Assembly (NCBI RefSeq): GCF_014203955.1
Contig: NZ_JACHKA010000001.1
Coordinates: 1,054,001-1,118,000 of the forward strand
Length of the DNA: 64,000 nt
Direction of reading: 5' to 3'
From: Sphingobium lignivorans
Lineage (GTDB): Bacteria > Pseudomonadota > Alphaproteobacteria > Sphingomonadales > Sphingomonadaceae
Shown here: positions 26,498-34,794 of the stretch, in pieces
How positions within the stretch are numbered: position 1 is the first letter of the stretch
Layout: every line of letters starts with the position of its first letter
The notes under the pieces: model-generated
What the model was told of the DNA's origin: nothing
What the model saw: the letters and a program-made list of their open reading frames with translations, nothing else
Databases searched by the model: none
Made by a program: the position numbers and the translations under genes

Positions 26498-27150
26498 TAG
26501 AGTGCCCGGTTGTGTTCGATCTTCACACGGCGGCTTGATTTGCCGGGGATGACGGCCTCGATTTTTCGCTCGGCGAGGTCGGCACGGATAGCATCAGCAT
26601 CGTAGCCCTTGTCGGCAAGCAGGACGTCGGGCGTTCGCTCACGCAGACCTATAAGCGCGCCATACGCCTTGCAGTCTGCGGCTCCCCCGACCGTCAGTTG
26701 AAAGGCAAGCGGTGGTCCGAGAGCGTCAGCCAGGCAGTGAAGCTTACTGGTGAACCCGCCCCGGAAGCGGCCAAGAGCGCCTCGATGAGTCCTCCTTTTC
26801 CGCCCGCTGCCGAGACGTGGGCGCGGATGGTGGTGCTATCGATGCTGTAGTGGCCACTGTCCAATGATCTCGGCCAGTGTCACGCCGACGGTCTCCCAGA
26901 CACCGGCTTCACTCCATCGTCGGAAGCGCCGATAAATAGTGTTCCAGCTACCATATTTGGGCGACACGTCTCGCCATGGAGCGCCACACCGGAGCCGCCA
27001 GAGGATGCCGTTGATGATCGAACGGTTCTGCTCGGGTGGCCTGCCTCGCCTACGGTTCTCCGGCTCGATCGGCAGCAAGTCCTTCAGAACGCGCCACTTC
27101 GCGTCGGTCAAATCGCCCTGGCTCAAGCCCGCCTCCAGCCCGTGCGGCAA
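26498..27150 (-). pseudogene. IS5-family transposase, N-terminal and middle part, frameshifted
   Basis: The first 104 codons (27150-26836) read as a normal IS5-type N-terminus: LTDAKWRVLKDLLPIEPENR, GILWRLRCGAPWRDVSPKYG and WNTIYRRFRRWSEAGVWE. A single-base shift near 26870 leads to HYSIDSTTIRAHVSAAGGKGG (first Asp). Another near 26775 leads to FTSKLHCLADAL, and LLADKGYDADAI carries the second Asp. The gene is broken by two frameshifts as well as by the IS630 insertion at 26498. It is the oldest of the three nested elements. Confidence 0.82.
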
Positions 27151-27189
27151 TCATTTGTCGAAAGCCCGGTTCCGTGCAAGCATGGTTAC

Positions 27190-27522
27190 ATGGAAGTGCT
27201 GACAATCCTCGTTATGATCGTCGCGGTGCTCTCGGCAGCCATAACAAACGCGATCGTGCAAAGGCGCCAGTTCGCTTCCGGGCGTGGATGGGTCCGCAGC
27301 ACAGTCGTTTCCGGCTTTATGGACTTCGTTGCAGCTATTGGCATCATCGCCACCTACTTCATCATAGGCCACCTGATCTGGAAGTTGGCGCAGCAGCCAC
27401 TTTGTCCACGCGCCCTAACTTTCAAAATGGACCACTTTCCGGGGCAGGCCAACATTAAAGCGGCCGAAAAGTTAGCCAACAAGTTAACCCGATCTGATCG
27501 CTGTCCTGCAGTACGTTCCTAA
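27190..27522 (+). CDS. Small hypothetical membrane protein
   Basis: From ATG 27190 the frame gives 110 residues with two likely membrane helices (VLTILVMIVAVLSAAITNAI and FVAAIGIIATYFIIGHLIW), then a polar tail. No family is recognised and base composition is lower in G+C than the neighbours. It lies between the IS nest and tRNA-Lys, and could be a genuine accessory gene or a chance frame. Confidence 0.35.
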   Translation: MEVLTILVMIVAVLSAAITNAIVQRRQFASGRGWVRSTVVSGFMDFVAAIGIIATYFIIGHLIWKLAQQPLCPRALTFKMDHFPGQANIKAAEKLANKLTRSDRCPAVRS

Positions 27523-27534
27523 CATATTGAATAA

Positions 27535-27610
27535 TGGTGAGCCCTGCTGGATTCGAACCAGCGACCTACTGATTAAAAGTCAGTTGCTCTACCGACTGAG
27601 CTAAGGGCCC
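27535..27610 (-). tRNA. tRNA-Lys (anticodon TTT)
   Basis: The minus strand folds into a complete cloverleaf of 76 nt: acceptor GGGCCCT paired with AGGGCTC (one G-U), D-arm AGCTCAGTCGGTAGAGC, anticodon loop CTTTTAA with anticodon TTT, T-arm GGTTCGAATCC and an encoded 3' CCA. No displaced copy of its 3' end was seen in the window, so there is no evidence that it served as an attachment site. Confidence 0.95.
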
Positions 27611-27623
27611 TCCGTGCGGGGCC

Positions 27624-28169
27624 CTAAAGAGCCCGGCCCTTGCGGTCAACCGGCTTGGGGCGTGAAAGGCGGGCCGCCAGCTGGGCGATGCTGCGACCGG
27701 AGCGGGGATCACGCCAATGCGGGGCTATGGCGCGCAGGGGGCGCAGCACGAAATCGCGCTGCGCGAGCGCGGCATGCGGGATGGTCAGGCGCTTGTGCCG
27801 CACCGCGCCGCCCGACCAGAGCAGCAGGTCGAGGTCCAGCGTGCGCGCGCCCCAGCGGCGCTGGCGGCGGCGGTGGAATCGGCGCTCGATTGCCTGGAGC
27901 ATGTCCAGCATGGCAAGCGGTTCCAGCGGCGCCGCAACCAGCGCGGCAGCATTGGCATAAGTGCGGGCGGAGGGGCCGATCGGCCGGCTGGCGATCACGG
28001 GGGAACGGGCCACGAGGCGCAGCGGAGCGACATCCAGGGCCTCGAAAGCAGCTTCCACAATCGCGGGCGGGCCAAGCCGGGCGCGCAGCGGCCGGTTCGA
28101 ACCGATGCCGATGGCATAGACATGCCCGCTCACGGGCTCCGTCCGTCTCCGAGTGCTTGCCTTGATCAT
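27624..28169 (-). CDS. folK: 2-amino-4-hydroxy-6-hydroxymethyldihydropteridine pyrophosphokinase
   Basis: A protein of 181 residues that transfers pyrophosphate from ATP in folate synthesis, in the cytoplasm. The family entry YAIGIGSNRP, the NAAALVAAPLEPLAMLDMLQAIE segment and the signature RRWGARTLDLDLLLW with the metal Asp pair are present. The ATG at 28169 has no obvious Shine-Dalgarno; a GTG about 14 codons in is a possible alternative. It is divergent from the uracil-DNA glycosylase gene. Confidence 0.93.
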   Translation of the reverse strand: MIKASTRRRTEPVSGHVYAIGIGSNRPLRARLGPPAIVEAAFEALDVAPLRLVARSPVIASRPIGPSARTYANAAALVAAPLEPLAMLDMLQAIERRFHRRRQRRWGARTLDLDLLLWSGGAVRHKRLTIPHAALAQRDFVLRPLRAIAPHWRDPRSGRSIAQLAARLSRPKPVDRKGRAL

Positions 28170-28192
28170 GTTGCGCGGCCTATCGCGGCCGC

Positions 28193-28873
28193 ATGTCGCT
28201 GACCAGCCCCGTCGTCAGTCCGGTGCCGCATGCCGAGCCCGGGCGCGATTGCCCGCTCTGCCCGCGCCTTGTCGCGCTCCGCCAGGTCTGCCGCGCCGAG
28301 CATCCGGACTGGTGGAACGGACCGGTGAGCGGCTATGGCGACCCGGCTGCCCGCATCGTTCTCATCGGGCTGGCACCGGGGATGCGCGGCGCCAACCGAA
28401 CCGGCCGACCGTTCACGGGCGATTATGCCGGCGACCTGCTGTTCGCCACGCTGGACAAGTTCGGCCTTTCCCGCGGGCAATATGCGGCGCGGATCGATGA
28501 TGGCGTGGAACTGGTCGACTGTGCGATCCTCACCAGCGTCAAGTGCCTGCCGCCCCAGAACAAGCCGATTCCGGACGAGATCCGCACCTGCCGCCAGTTC
28601 CTGCAGGCCGGTGTCGAGGGATTGCCGCGCGCGAGGATATTCATCGCGCTGGGCCGGATCGCGCATCAATCTGCTCTCAAGGTTCTGGGCGGCCGGCCGG
28701 GGCAGGCACGCTTTGGCCATCTTGCGGAACACGCCATGCCGGGCGGCCGGATCCTGCTCGATAGCTACCATTGCTCGCGCTACAACACGAACACCGGCCG
28801 GCTCACCACAGCGATGTTCGAGGCCGTTTTCGCGCGCGCCTGCACATTGCGGGATGAACTCGAACCGGCCTGA
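28193..28873 (+). CDS. Type-5 uracil-DNA glycosylase (UdgB-like)
   Basis: A protein of 226 residues. It removes uracil and deaminated bases from DNA. The family 5 motif GLAPGMRGANRTGRPFTGD and the C-terminal catalytic segment SYHCSRYNTNTGRLT are present. Four cysteines for a [4Fe-4S] cluster are likely: the CPLC pair near residue 20, TSVKCLPP and IRTCRQF. It fits a high-G+C genome with deamination pressure. Confidence 0.9.
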   Translation: MSLTSPVVSPVPHAEPGRDCPLCPRLVALRQVCRAEHPDWWNGPVSGYGDPAARIVLIGLAPGMRGANRTGRPFTGDYAGDLLFATLDKFGLSRGQYAARIDDGVELVDCAILTSVKCLPPQNKPIPDEIRTCRQFLQAGVEGLPRARIFIALGRIAHQSALKVLGGRPGQARFGHLAEHAMPGGRILLDSYHCSRYNTNTGRLTTAMFEAVFARACTLRDELEPA

Positions 28874-28908
28874 CGGCTGGCTCGACCGGCGGGCATCACC
28901 GGCGGAGC

Positions 28909-30756
28909 TCAGGCGCCGATGTGCAGCATCTGCTCGGCGGAGCGCAGCAGTTCGCCGGCGACGAAGGGCTTGAGTACGATCCTTTCCTGCGAAAGCGCCT
29001 CGGGCAGATGGCTGGCGCCATAGCCGCTGACCATGAGGAACGGGATATTCCTGCCTCGCAGAGCTTCCGCGATGTCCTCCACCGTTTCCCCTTGCAGGTT
29101 CCCGTCCAGCAGCACGAGGTCGAGCGGGAGATGTTGGGCGCTCTCCAGCGCATCCGCCTTGTTGGTCACGGGGCCGATCACGCTTGCGCCTGCCTCACTG
29201 AGCACCGAGACGATGTCGAGTGCGACGAGGGGCTCGTCTTCCACCACCAGCACGGACTTGCCATGCATCGAGCCGCTCGCACGGGATGCGGCCTTCGCGG
29301 CGCTGGCGGGGAGTGGTGCAGCCACAGGCGCAGCGGCCGGCGCTGTCGCCGGCGCAAGGCCGGTGGAACGGCTTTCGCCCTCCTGCATGGGGCATGGCAA
29401 GGTGAGCGACCATTGCAGCCCTGCCGGGTCGTAGGTCGCCTTGGCCGTGCCGCCTTCGCTGCGCAGGCTCCGTTCGATGAGCGCGCTGCCAAAGCCGGTA
29501 CGGCGGGGCGGTGCGACGGGCGGACCACCGCTCTCCTTCCATTCGAAGAACAGCTTCCCCTCCGCCAGCGACCAGTCGAGGTCGACCCGGCCGGTCGGGG
29601 TGGAGAGGGCGCCGTATTTGACCGCATTGGTCGCCAGCTCGTGGATGACCATGGCCAGATGGAGGGCGGGTTCTGGCGCAAGCTGCACGTCGGGGCCTTT
29701 GGCCGACAGCCGGTCCGGTGCGATCACGCCCATGTCCAGCTGGCCCTGCACCAGATCGCGCAGGCTCGCGCTTTTCCAGGTCGCCTCGCTGAGCAGCGAG
29801 TGCGCCTTGCTCAGCGCATGGATCCGGCCGATGAAGGTGGGGGCGAATTCCGAAGGGCCACTGGAATGGCGCAGCGTCTGGGATGCGATCGCCTGAACCG
29901 ATGCGAGCGTGTTCTTGACGCGATGGTTCAGTTCTCCGACGAGTAGCCGCCGGGTATTTTCCGCGCGCTTGCGCTCGGTGACGTCGACGATCTGGATGTT
30001 GATCGAGAGGAGCTGATCGTTCTGGTCGCACAGGGCGGAGCAGTAACATTCCGTCTCCAGCGTCGCGCCGTTGCGGCGTGACAAGGCAAGTTCCAGCATG
30101 TCCCGTCGCTTGCCGCCTTCCCGCATATCGTCGATGAGCGCCTGCAGCGAAGCGAGTGCGGCGTCATCGAGCCATTCGCCGGCACTGATGGCGCGCCCCA
30201 GCATTTCCTCCTCGCGCCAGCCGAACAGGCGCTCGGCTCCCATCGACCAGGCGGTGATCTGCTGGCGGGCATCGATCTCCACGATGGCGAGCGGCGAATT
30301 GTCCCGATGTGCCTGGAGGCGACCGAGCGCGGACGCCAGTTCGTCGCGCTGGCTGGCGAGTTCCAGCCGCTGGCGGTGCAACTCCACGAAGATGTCGACC
30401 TTGCTGCGGAGCACCATGGAATCGAGGGGCTTGAGCAGATAGTCCACCGCACCCGCCTCATAACCCCGGAAGTGCCGTGTATCGTCCGTCGCGACGGCGG
30501 TCAGGAAGATGATCGGTATCCGGCGGGTTCGCTCCGTTCCCCGCATCAGCTCCGCCAGCTCGAAGCCATCCATGCCCGGCATCTGCACGTCGAGAAGCGC
30601 CAGGGCGAATTCGTCGACCAGCAGCCGCTCAAGCGCTTCGCGGCCCGAACGGGCCCGCACCACGTCCAGGTCCTCGCGCGCGAGAAGGGCCTCCAGCGCG
30701 TCGAGATTCTCCTGGACGTCGTCGACGACCAGTATGCGGACAGGACTAGGCAGCAT
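28909..30756 (-). CDS. Receiver-PAS-HWE histidine kinase-receiver protein
   Basis: A protein of 615 residues without membrane helices. Residues 5-125 form a receiver with phospho-Asp in ALLDVQMPGMDG; about 150-275 a PAS domain after a short coiled coil (ELHRQRLELASQRDELASAL); 280-470 an HWE kinase core (phospho-His in VGELNHRVKNTLAS, then MVIHELATNAVKYGAL and GFGSALIERSL). After an Ala/Pro linker, a second receiver (LVVEDEPLVALDIV, LVLLDGNLQGE) ends the protein. ATG 30756 is chosen because it overlaps the CheR stop by 11 bp, implying coupling. The N-terminal receiver probably takes phosphate from the hybrid kinase upstream. Confidence 0.9.
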   Translation of the reverse strand: MLPSPVRILVVDDVQENLDALEALLAREDLDVVRARSGREALERLLVDEFALALLDVQMPGMDGFELAELMRGTERTRRIPIIFLTAVATDDTRHFRGYEAGAVDYLLKPLDSMVLRSKVDIFVELHRQRLELASQRDELASALGRLQAHRDNSPLAIVEIDARQQITAWSMGAERLFGWREEEMLGRAISAGEWLDDAALASLQALIDDMREGGKRRDMLELALSRRNGATLETECYCSALCDQNDQLLSINIQIVDVTERKRAENTRRLLVGELNHRVKNTLASVQAIASQTLRHSSGPSEFAPTFIGRIHALSKAHSLLSEATWKSASLRDLVQGQLDMGVIAPDRLSAKGPDVQLAPEPALHLAMVIHELATNAVKYGALSTPTGRVDLDWSLAEGKLFFEWKESGGPPVAPPRRTGFGSALIERSLRSEGGTAKATYDPAGLQWSLTLPCPMQEGESRSTGLAPATAPAAAPVAAPLPASAAKAASRASGSMHGKSVLVVEDEPLVALDIVSVLSEAGASVIGPVTNKADALESAQHLPLDLVLLDGNLQGETVEDIAEALRGRNIPFLMVSGYGASHLPEALSQERIVLKPFVAGELLRSAEQMLHIGA

Positions 30757-31618
30757 GGCTGATCTCCGGCACTGGCACGAGGTTGCGGCGATAGATTTTT
30801 TCCCCGGGATCGAAATCGTCGAAGCAGTCCGAGGCAACGGAGAAACGCAGCGTCTCCTTGGAACCGAGGCCGAGATAACCGCCCCGCACCAGGGAGTTGC
30901 CGAACAAGCCGATCGCCCGGTCCTGCAGGACGCGGTCGAAATAGATGAGCACGTTCCGGCTGGAAATGAGATGCGCTTCCGCGAACACCTGATCGGTCAC
31001 GAGGCTGTGCTCGGCAAACACCGCCCGGGCCCGCAGGGATTTGTCGAAAACGACCGATCCATAAGCGGCGGTATAATAATCGGACAGCGAAGTCCGGCCG
31101 CCGGAGAGGCGGTGGTTCTCGGTGAACCGAGCGAGGCGGCTCTGGTCGTAGACGCCCGCCTGGGCATTGCGCAGCGCGCCCGGGCTGATGTCCGTGCAAT
31201 AGAAGATGGTGCGATCCTCCAGCCCCTCCTCGCGGAACAGGATCGCCAGCGAATAGAATTCCTCGCCGTTCGCGCAGCCCGCGATCCACACCTTTACCGA
31301 GGGGTAGGTGCGCAGATGAGGAATGACTTTCTCTCGCAACGAACGGAAATATTCCGGATCCCGGAACATCTCGCTGACCTGGATCGTGAGGAAACCCATG
31401 AGCTCGCCAAATGCGGCCGGGCTGCGCAGAACGAGATGCTGGATCTGCGAGAAGCTCTCGCACTCCAGCCTGTCCCGCGCGCGCATCAGTCGCCGGTACA
31501 GCGAACCGGGCGAGTAACCCCGAAAATCGTAATGATAATGACGCCAGATCGCTTCGATGAGCAGATCGGCCTCAAGGACCTCGTGGGGCTCGAGCTCGGG
31601 AGTCATCGCGGCATCCAT
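30746..31618 (-). CDS. CheR-type protein-glutamate methyltransferase
   Basis: A protein of 290 residues. The N-terminal helical CheR domain (residues about 15-75) is followed by the SAM-binding Rossmann domain (FLTIQVSEMFRDPEYFRSL, VWIAGCANGEEFYSLAI, ISSRNVLIYFDR). CheR enzymes methylate chemoreceptors, yet no receptor or CheB lies here. Such orphan CheR proteins in kinase clusters may methylate the coiled coil of the linked kinase. It overlaps the hybrid kinase stop by 16 bp; a start at 31606 is also possible. Confidence 0.9.
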   Translation of the reverse strand: MDAAMTPELEPHEVLEADLLIEAIWRHYHYDFRGYSPGSLYRRLMRARDRLECESFSQIQHLVLRSPAAFGELMGFLTIQVSEMFRDPEYFRSLREKVIPHLRTYPSVKVWIAGCANGEEFYSLAILFREEGLEDRTIFYCTDISPGALRNAQAGVYDQSRLARFTENHRLSGGRTSLSDYYTAAYGSVVFDKSLRARAVFAEHSLVTDQVFAEAHLISSRNVLIYFDRVLQDRAIGLFGNSLVRGGYLGLGSKETLRFSVASDCFDDFDPGEKIYRRNLVPVPEISHAA

Positions 31619-34600
31619 ACGCGGACGAGGGACAGGAGCTTGTCGACGTCCAGCGGCTTGGAAAGATAATCATTGGCACCGGCCGCAATGCAGTCCTGTT
31701 GATCGCGTGGCATCGCTTTCGCGGTGAGTGCGATGATCGGAAGATTGCGCCACTGGCTTTGGCCGCGGATGTGGCGCGTGGCGGTGAGGCCATCCATTTC
31801 CGGCATCATCACGTCCATCAGGACCAGATCGACCATCGGCGCTTCGCCACGCAGGGACTGGTCCAGCGCATCGAGCGCTTCCTGCCCGTTTCGCGCGATG
31901 CGAATGGTCGCGCCGTGCGGTTCGAACACGCTGGTGAGCGCATAGACGTTGCGGATGTCATCTTCCACAACAAGGATTCTCTTGCCGTCCAGCGCGGCAT
32001 CCCGGTTGAGCGATCGGAACACCATCTCCTTCTGCTCTTCGGGCAGTTCCGAGACGACCTGGTGGAGAAACAGTGTCACCTCGTCGAGCAGGCGCTCGGG
32101 CGACTTCGCGCCCTTGACGATGATCGACTTGGAATATCGCCGCAGCCGCAGTTCCTCCTGCGCGGATATGTCACGCCCGGTGTAGACGATCACTGGCGGG
32201 AAGCCGATCGTCTCGTCCTCGCTGAGCCGTTCGAGCAGATCGAAGCCGGAGGTGTCCGGCAGGTTGAGATCGAGCACCATGCAGTCGAATGTCAGCTCGC
32301 TGAGCTTCTCGAGGCACTCTGCGGCGCTGTGCGCGACCACCGTCTCGACATCCTGTGATCCGAGCAGCAGCCCGATGCTCTCCGCCTGGCGGGCATCGTC
32401 CTCGACGACAAGGACGCGGCGCACGCGCTGGGCCATGCGCGTCTCCAGCGCGGCCAGCATGTCGACGAGCTGCTCGTGCTTCACGGGCTTGAGGAGATAG
32501 CCGACTGCCCCGTTGGCGAGGGCAGCCTGCGCATCCTCGCTCACCGACACGATGTGCACGGGGATGTGCCGCGTGCGCACGTCGCGCTTGATCCGGTCGA
32601 GCACCGAAAGGCCGGTATGATCGGGCAGGTTCATGTCGAGGATGATGGCGTGCGGCAGATATTGCCGGGCCAGCACCACGCCTTCATCGGCGGTGTCCGC
32701 GATGAGGCATTCGAAGCCCTGTTCATGCGCCAGGTCGCACAGCAGCCCCGCGAAGATCGCGTCGTCCTCGACGATCAGGATGACGCGTGAATTGCCGGTA
32801 AGGCTGGCGCGATCATCCTCAAGGGTCGAGTGGCGCGGCGCCGGCTGGTCGCTGCCCGTTCGAACCCGTGCCGGAAGGGACCGTGCGGTCGCCGTGCTGG
32901 CAGGCCGGGATTCGAGCGCGGAGGGTTCCAGGACGAGAGGCAGGACCAAGGTGAAGATGCTGCCTTCGCCCGGCGCGCTTTCCACCCTGACGTCGCCGCC
33001 CAGCAGGGCGGCCAGCTCCCGCGAGATGGAAAGGCCCAGACCCGTGCCCCCATATTTGCGGCTGACCGTGCCGTCGGCTTGCCGGAAGGCCTCGAAAATG
33101 ACGTCCAGCTTCTCCGGGGGAATGCCGATGCCGGTGTCCCGAACGCTGAGCGCGATGCGGTTGTCCTCCGCAGCCGCTGCCCGAAGCGTGATTTCACCGT
33201 CCTCGGTGAACTTGATGGCGTTGGAGAGAAAGTTCTTCAGCACCTGTTCGGCGCGTTGCGGATCCGTCCTGATCTCGCCGGACAGGCCCGGGTCGACGCT
33301 GATCCTCAGCTTCAGGCCCTTCGCGTCCGCCGCCGCGGAGAATGTGGCGCCGAGCTTCTCGAAGAGGCTGGAGATCTTCGTGGGCCGTATATCGAGATCG
33401 ATCTTCCCCGCCTCGATCTTCGAAATGTCCAGGATATCGTTGATGAGGTTGAGCAGGTCGTTGCCGGAGGTTTCGATCGTGCTGGCATGCTTGACCTGCT
33501 CCGGGCTCAGATTGCCCTTGCGGTTCTCGGCCAGCAGCCGTGCCATGATGAGCAGCGAGTTGAGCGGCGTCCGCAGCTCATGGGACATGTTCGCGAGGAA
33601 TTCGGACTTGTAACGACTCGCCCGTTCCAGCTCCGCCGTCTGCTGTTCGAGTGATTTCTGGGCGCGTTCCAGCTCGTCGCGCTGCGCTTCGAGTTCCTGC
33701 GCCTGATTTTCGAGCGACGCGTTGCTTTCCTCCAGCTCGGCCTGCTGTGTCTCCAGCCGAGCCTGCGATTCCAGCAGGCGCTGGCTCTGCGCCTCCAGCT
33801 CCTCGTTGTTGGCTTGCAATTCCTCACCCTGCGCCTGCAGTTCCTCGGCCTGCTGCTGCGTTTCCTCAAGCAGGACCTGCAGGCGGTTGCGATAGGTGGC
33901 CGAGCGTATGGCGACCCCGAGCTGGCCCGCTACGCGGCTCATGAACGCTTCGGCCCGGGAGGCTTCCTCCCCGGCAAAGCCCATCTCGATCACGCCGATC
34001 ACGTCGTCATCGGCGCGTGCGCCGGCGATCAACAGCTGTCGCGGCGCTGCCTGGCCGAAGCTCGATCCGAAATAGAGGTAGTTCTCGGGGACGTCGGCCA
34101 GGAGGAAATTGCGCCGGTCCTGCACGGCTTGCCCGAGCAGGCCATCGCCGGGCTTGATCTCCAGGGGGATCCGGGCGGTGTCGGGAACTCCGTAGACGGC
34201 GCGCCGCACGAAGCCCCCTTCATCGCGAATGAAGACTGCGGCTGCCTGTGCGTCCAGATACTCGGCGAGGAAGCGCAGCATGCGCTCTGCCTGTTGCTCG
34301 ACCGACAGGTCGCCGGCAATCGCATTGGCGAGGCCGACCTGACCGACCTGCATCCAGTCCTGCCGCTCCAGTTCCAGCTTGTTGCGGATGAACATGATGC
34401 CGATGCCGGAGAGCAGCCAGGTCACGGAAAGTCCGATGGTGCGGTTGACGAAGGCGATGGAGGGATCGACTCCATCGCGCCCGAGGAAGAAGCCGGTCAC
34501 CACGAGAATGCTGACGATGCTTCCCACGACGACGGGGGCCAGCGGCTTGCGCGACAGGAAGGAAAGCACGGTGGGGATGAGATAGAAGGCCCACACCGAC

Positions 34601-34719
34601 GTACCCAGGGGCACCATCAGGTCGACGAGGAACGGAGCGATCAGGAGAAGAGAAAGAACGCCGTAGAGGATAGCTTCACGATTCTTAAGAGGCACTTGGT
34701 CCGCCCTATTGTTACGCAA
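31603..34719 (-). CDS. Membrane-anchored GAF hybrid histidine kinase with three receivers
   Basis: A protein of 1038 residues. About 15-115 contains three or four membrane helices; 130-270 a GAF domain (DAQAAAVFIRDEGGFVRRAV); 275-375 a long coiled coil rich in Glu, Gln and Leu; 375-440 HisKA (SEFLANMSHELRTPLNSL); and 480-600 the ATPase (NAIKFTEDGEITL, GTGLGLSISRELAALLGG). Three receivers follow: IILDMNLPDHTG, CMVLDLNLPDTSG and LVLMDVMMPEMDG, each with its phospho-Asp. The signal is unknown. A perfect EcfG-type promoter precedes it, and CheR and the HWE kinase follow with overlaps. Confidence 0.92.
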   Translation of the reverse strand: MRNNRADQVPLKNREAILYGVLSLLLIAPFLVDLMVPLGTSVWAFYLIPTVLSFLSRKPLAPVVVGSIVSILVVTGFFLGRDGVDPSIAFVNRTIGLSVTWLLSGIGIMFIRNKLELERQDWMQVGQVGLANAIAGDLSVEQQAERMLRFLAEYLDAQAAAVFIRDEGGFVRRAVYGVPDTARIPLEIKPGDGLLGQAVQDRRNFLLADVPENYLYFGSSFGQAAPRQLLIAGARADDDVIGVIEMGFAGEEASRAEAFMSRVAGQLGVAIRSATYRNRLQVLLEETQQQAEELQAQGEELQANNEELEAQSQRLLESQARLETQQAELEESNASLENQAQELEAQRDELERAQKSLEQQTAELERASRYKSEFLANMSHELRTPLNSLLIMARLLAENRKGNLSPEQVKHASTIETSGNDLLNLINDILDISKIEAGKIDLDIRPTKISSLFEKLGATFSAAADAKGLKLRISVDPGLSGEIRTDPQRAEQVLKNFLSNAIKFTEDGEITLRAAAAEDNRIALSVRDTGIGIPPEKLDVIFEAFRQADGTVSRKYGGTGLGLSISRELAALLGGDVRVESAPGEGSIFTLVLPLVLEPSALESRPASTATARSLPARVRTGSDQPAPRHSTLEDDRASLTGNSRVILIVEDDAIFAGLLCDLAHEQGFECLIADTADEGVVLARQYLPHAIILDMNLPDHTGLSVLDRIKRDVRTRHIPVHIVSVSEDAQAALANGAVGYLLKPVKHEQLVDMLAALETRMAQRVRRVLVVEDDARQAESIGLLLGSQDVETVVAHSAAECLEKLSELTFDCMVLDLNLPDTSGFDLLERLSEDETIGFPPVIVYTGRDISAQEELRLRRYSKSIIVKGAKSPERLLDEVTLFLHQVVSELPEEQKEMVFRSLNRDAALDGKRILVVEDDIRNVYALTSVFEPHGATIRIARNGQEALDALDQSLRGEAPMVDLVLMDVMMPEMDGLTATRHIRGQSQWRNLPIIALTAKAMPRDQQDCIAAGANDYLSKPLDVDKLLSLVRVWMPR

Positions 34720-34747
34720 GGACAGACAGTCCTCACCCCCGGCGCGG

Positions 34748-34772
34748 AACGAACGATTCCTCAGATGGTTCC
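34748..34772 (-). promoter_or_regulatory. EcfG-type general stress promoter for the hybrid kinase operon
   Basis: On the minus strand GGAAC (34772-34768), 16 bp, CGTT (34751-34748), an exact consensus match in the short gap between the ligase and the kinase genes, 28 bp before the ATG at 34719. Confidence 0.65.
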
Positions 34773-34794
34773 TGAAAATGTTCGAAAGATGCGG

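Noticed and set aside
27535..27610. tRNA-Lys as attachment site of an integrated element
   Set aside because: No duplicate of the tRNA 3' end and no integrase gene were seen in the window.
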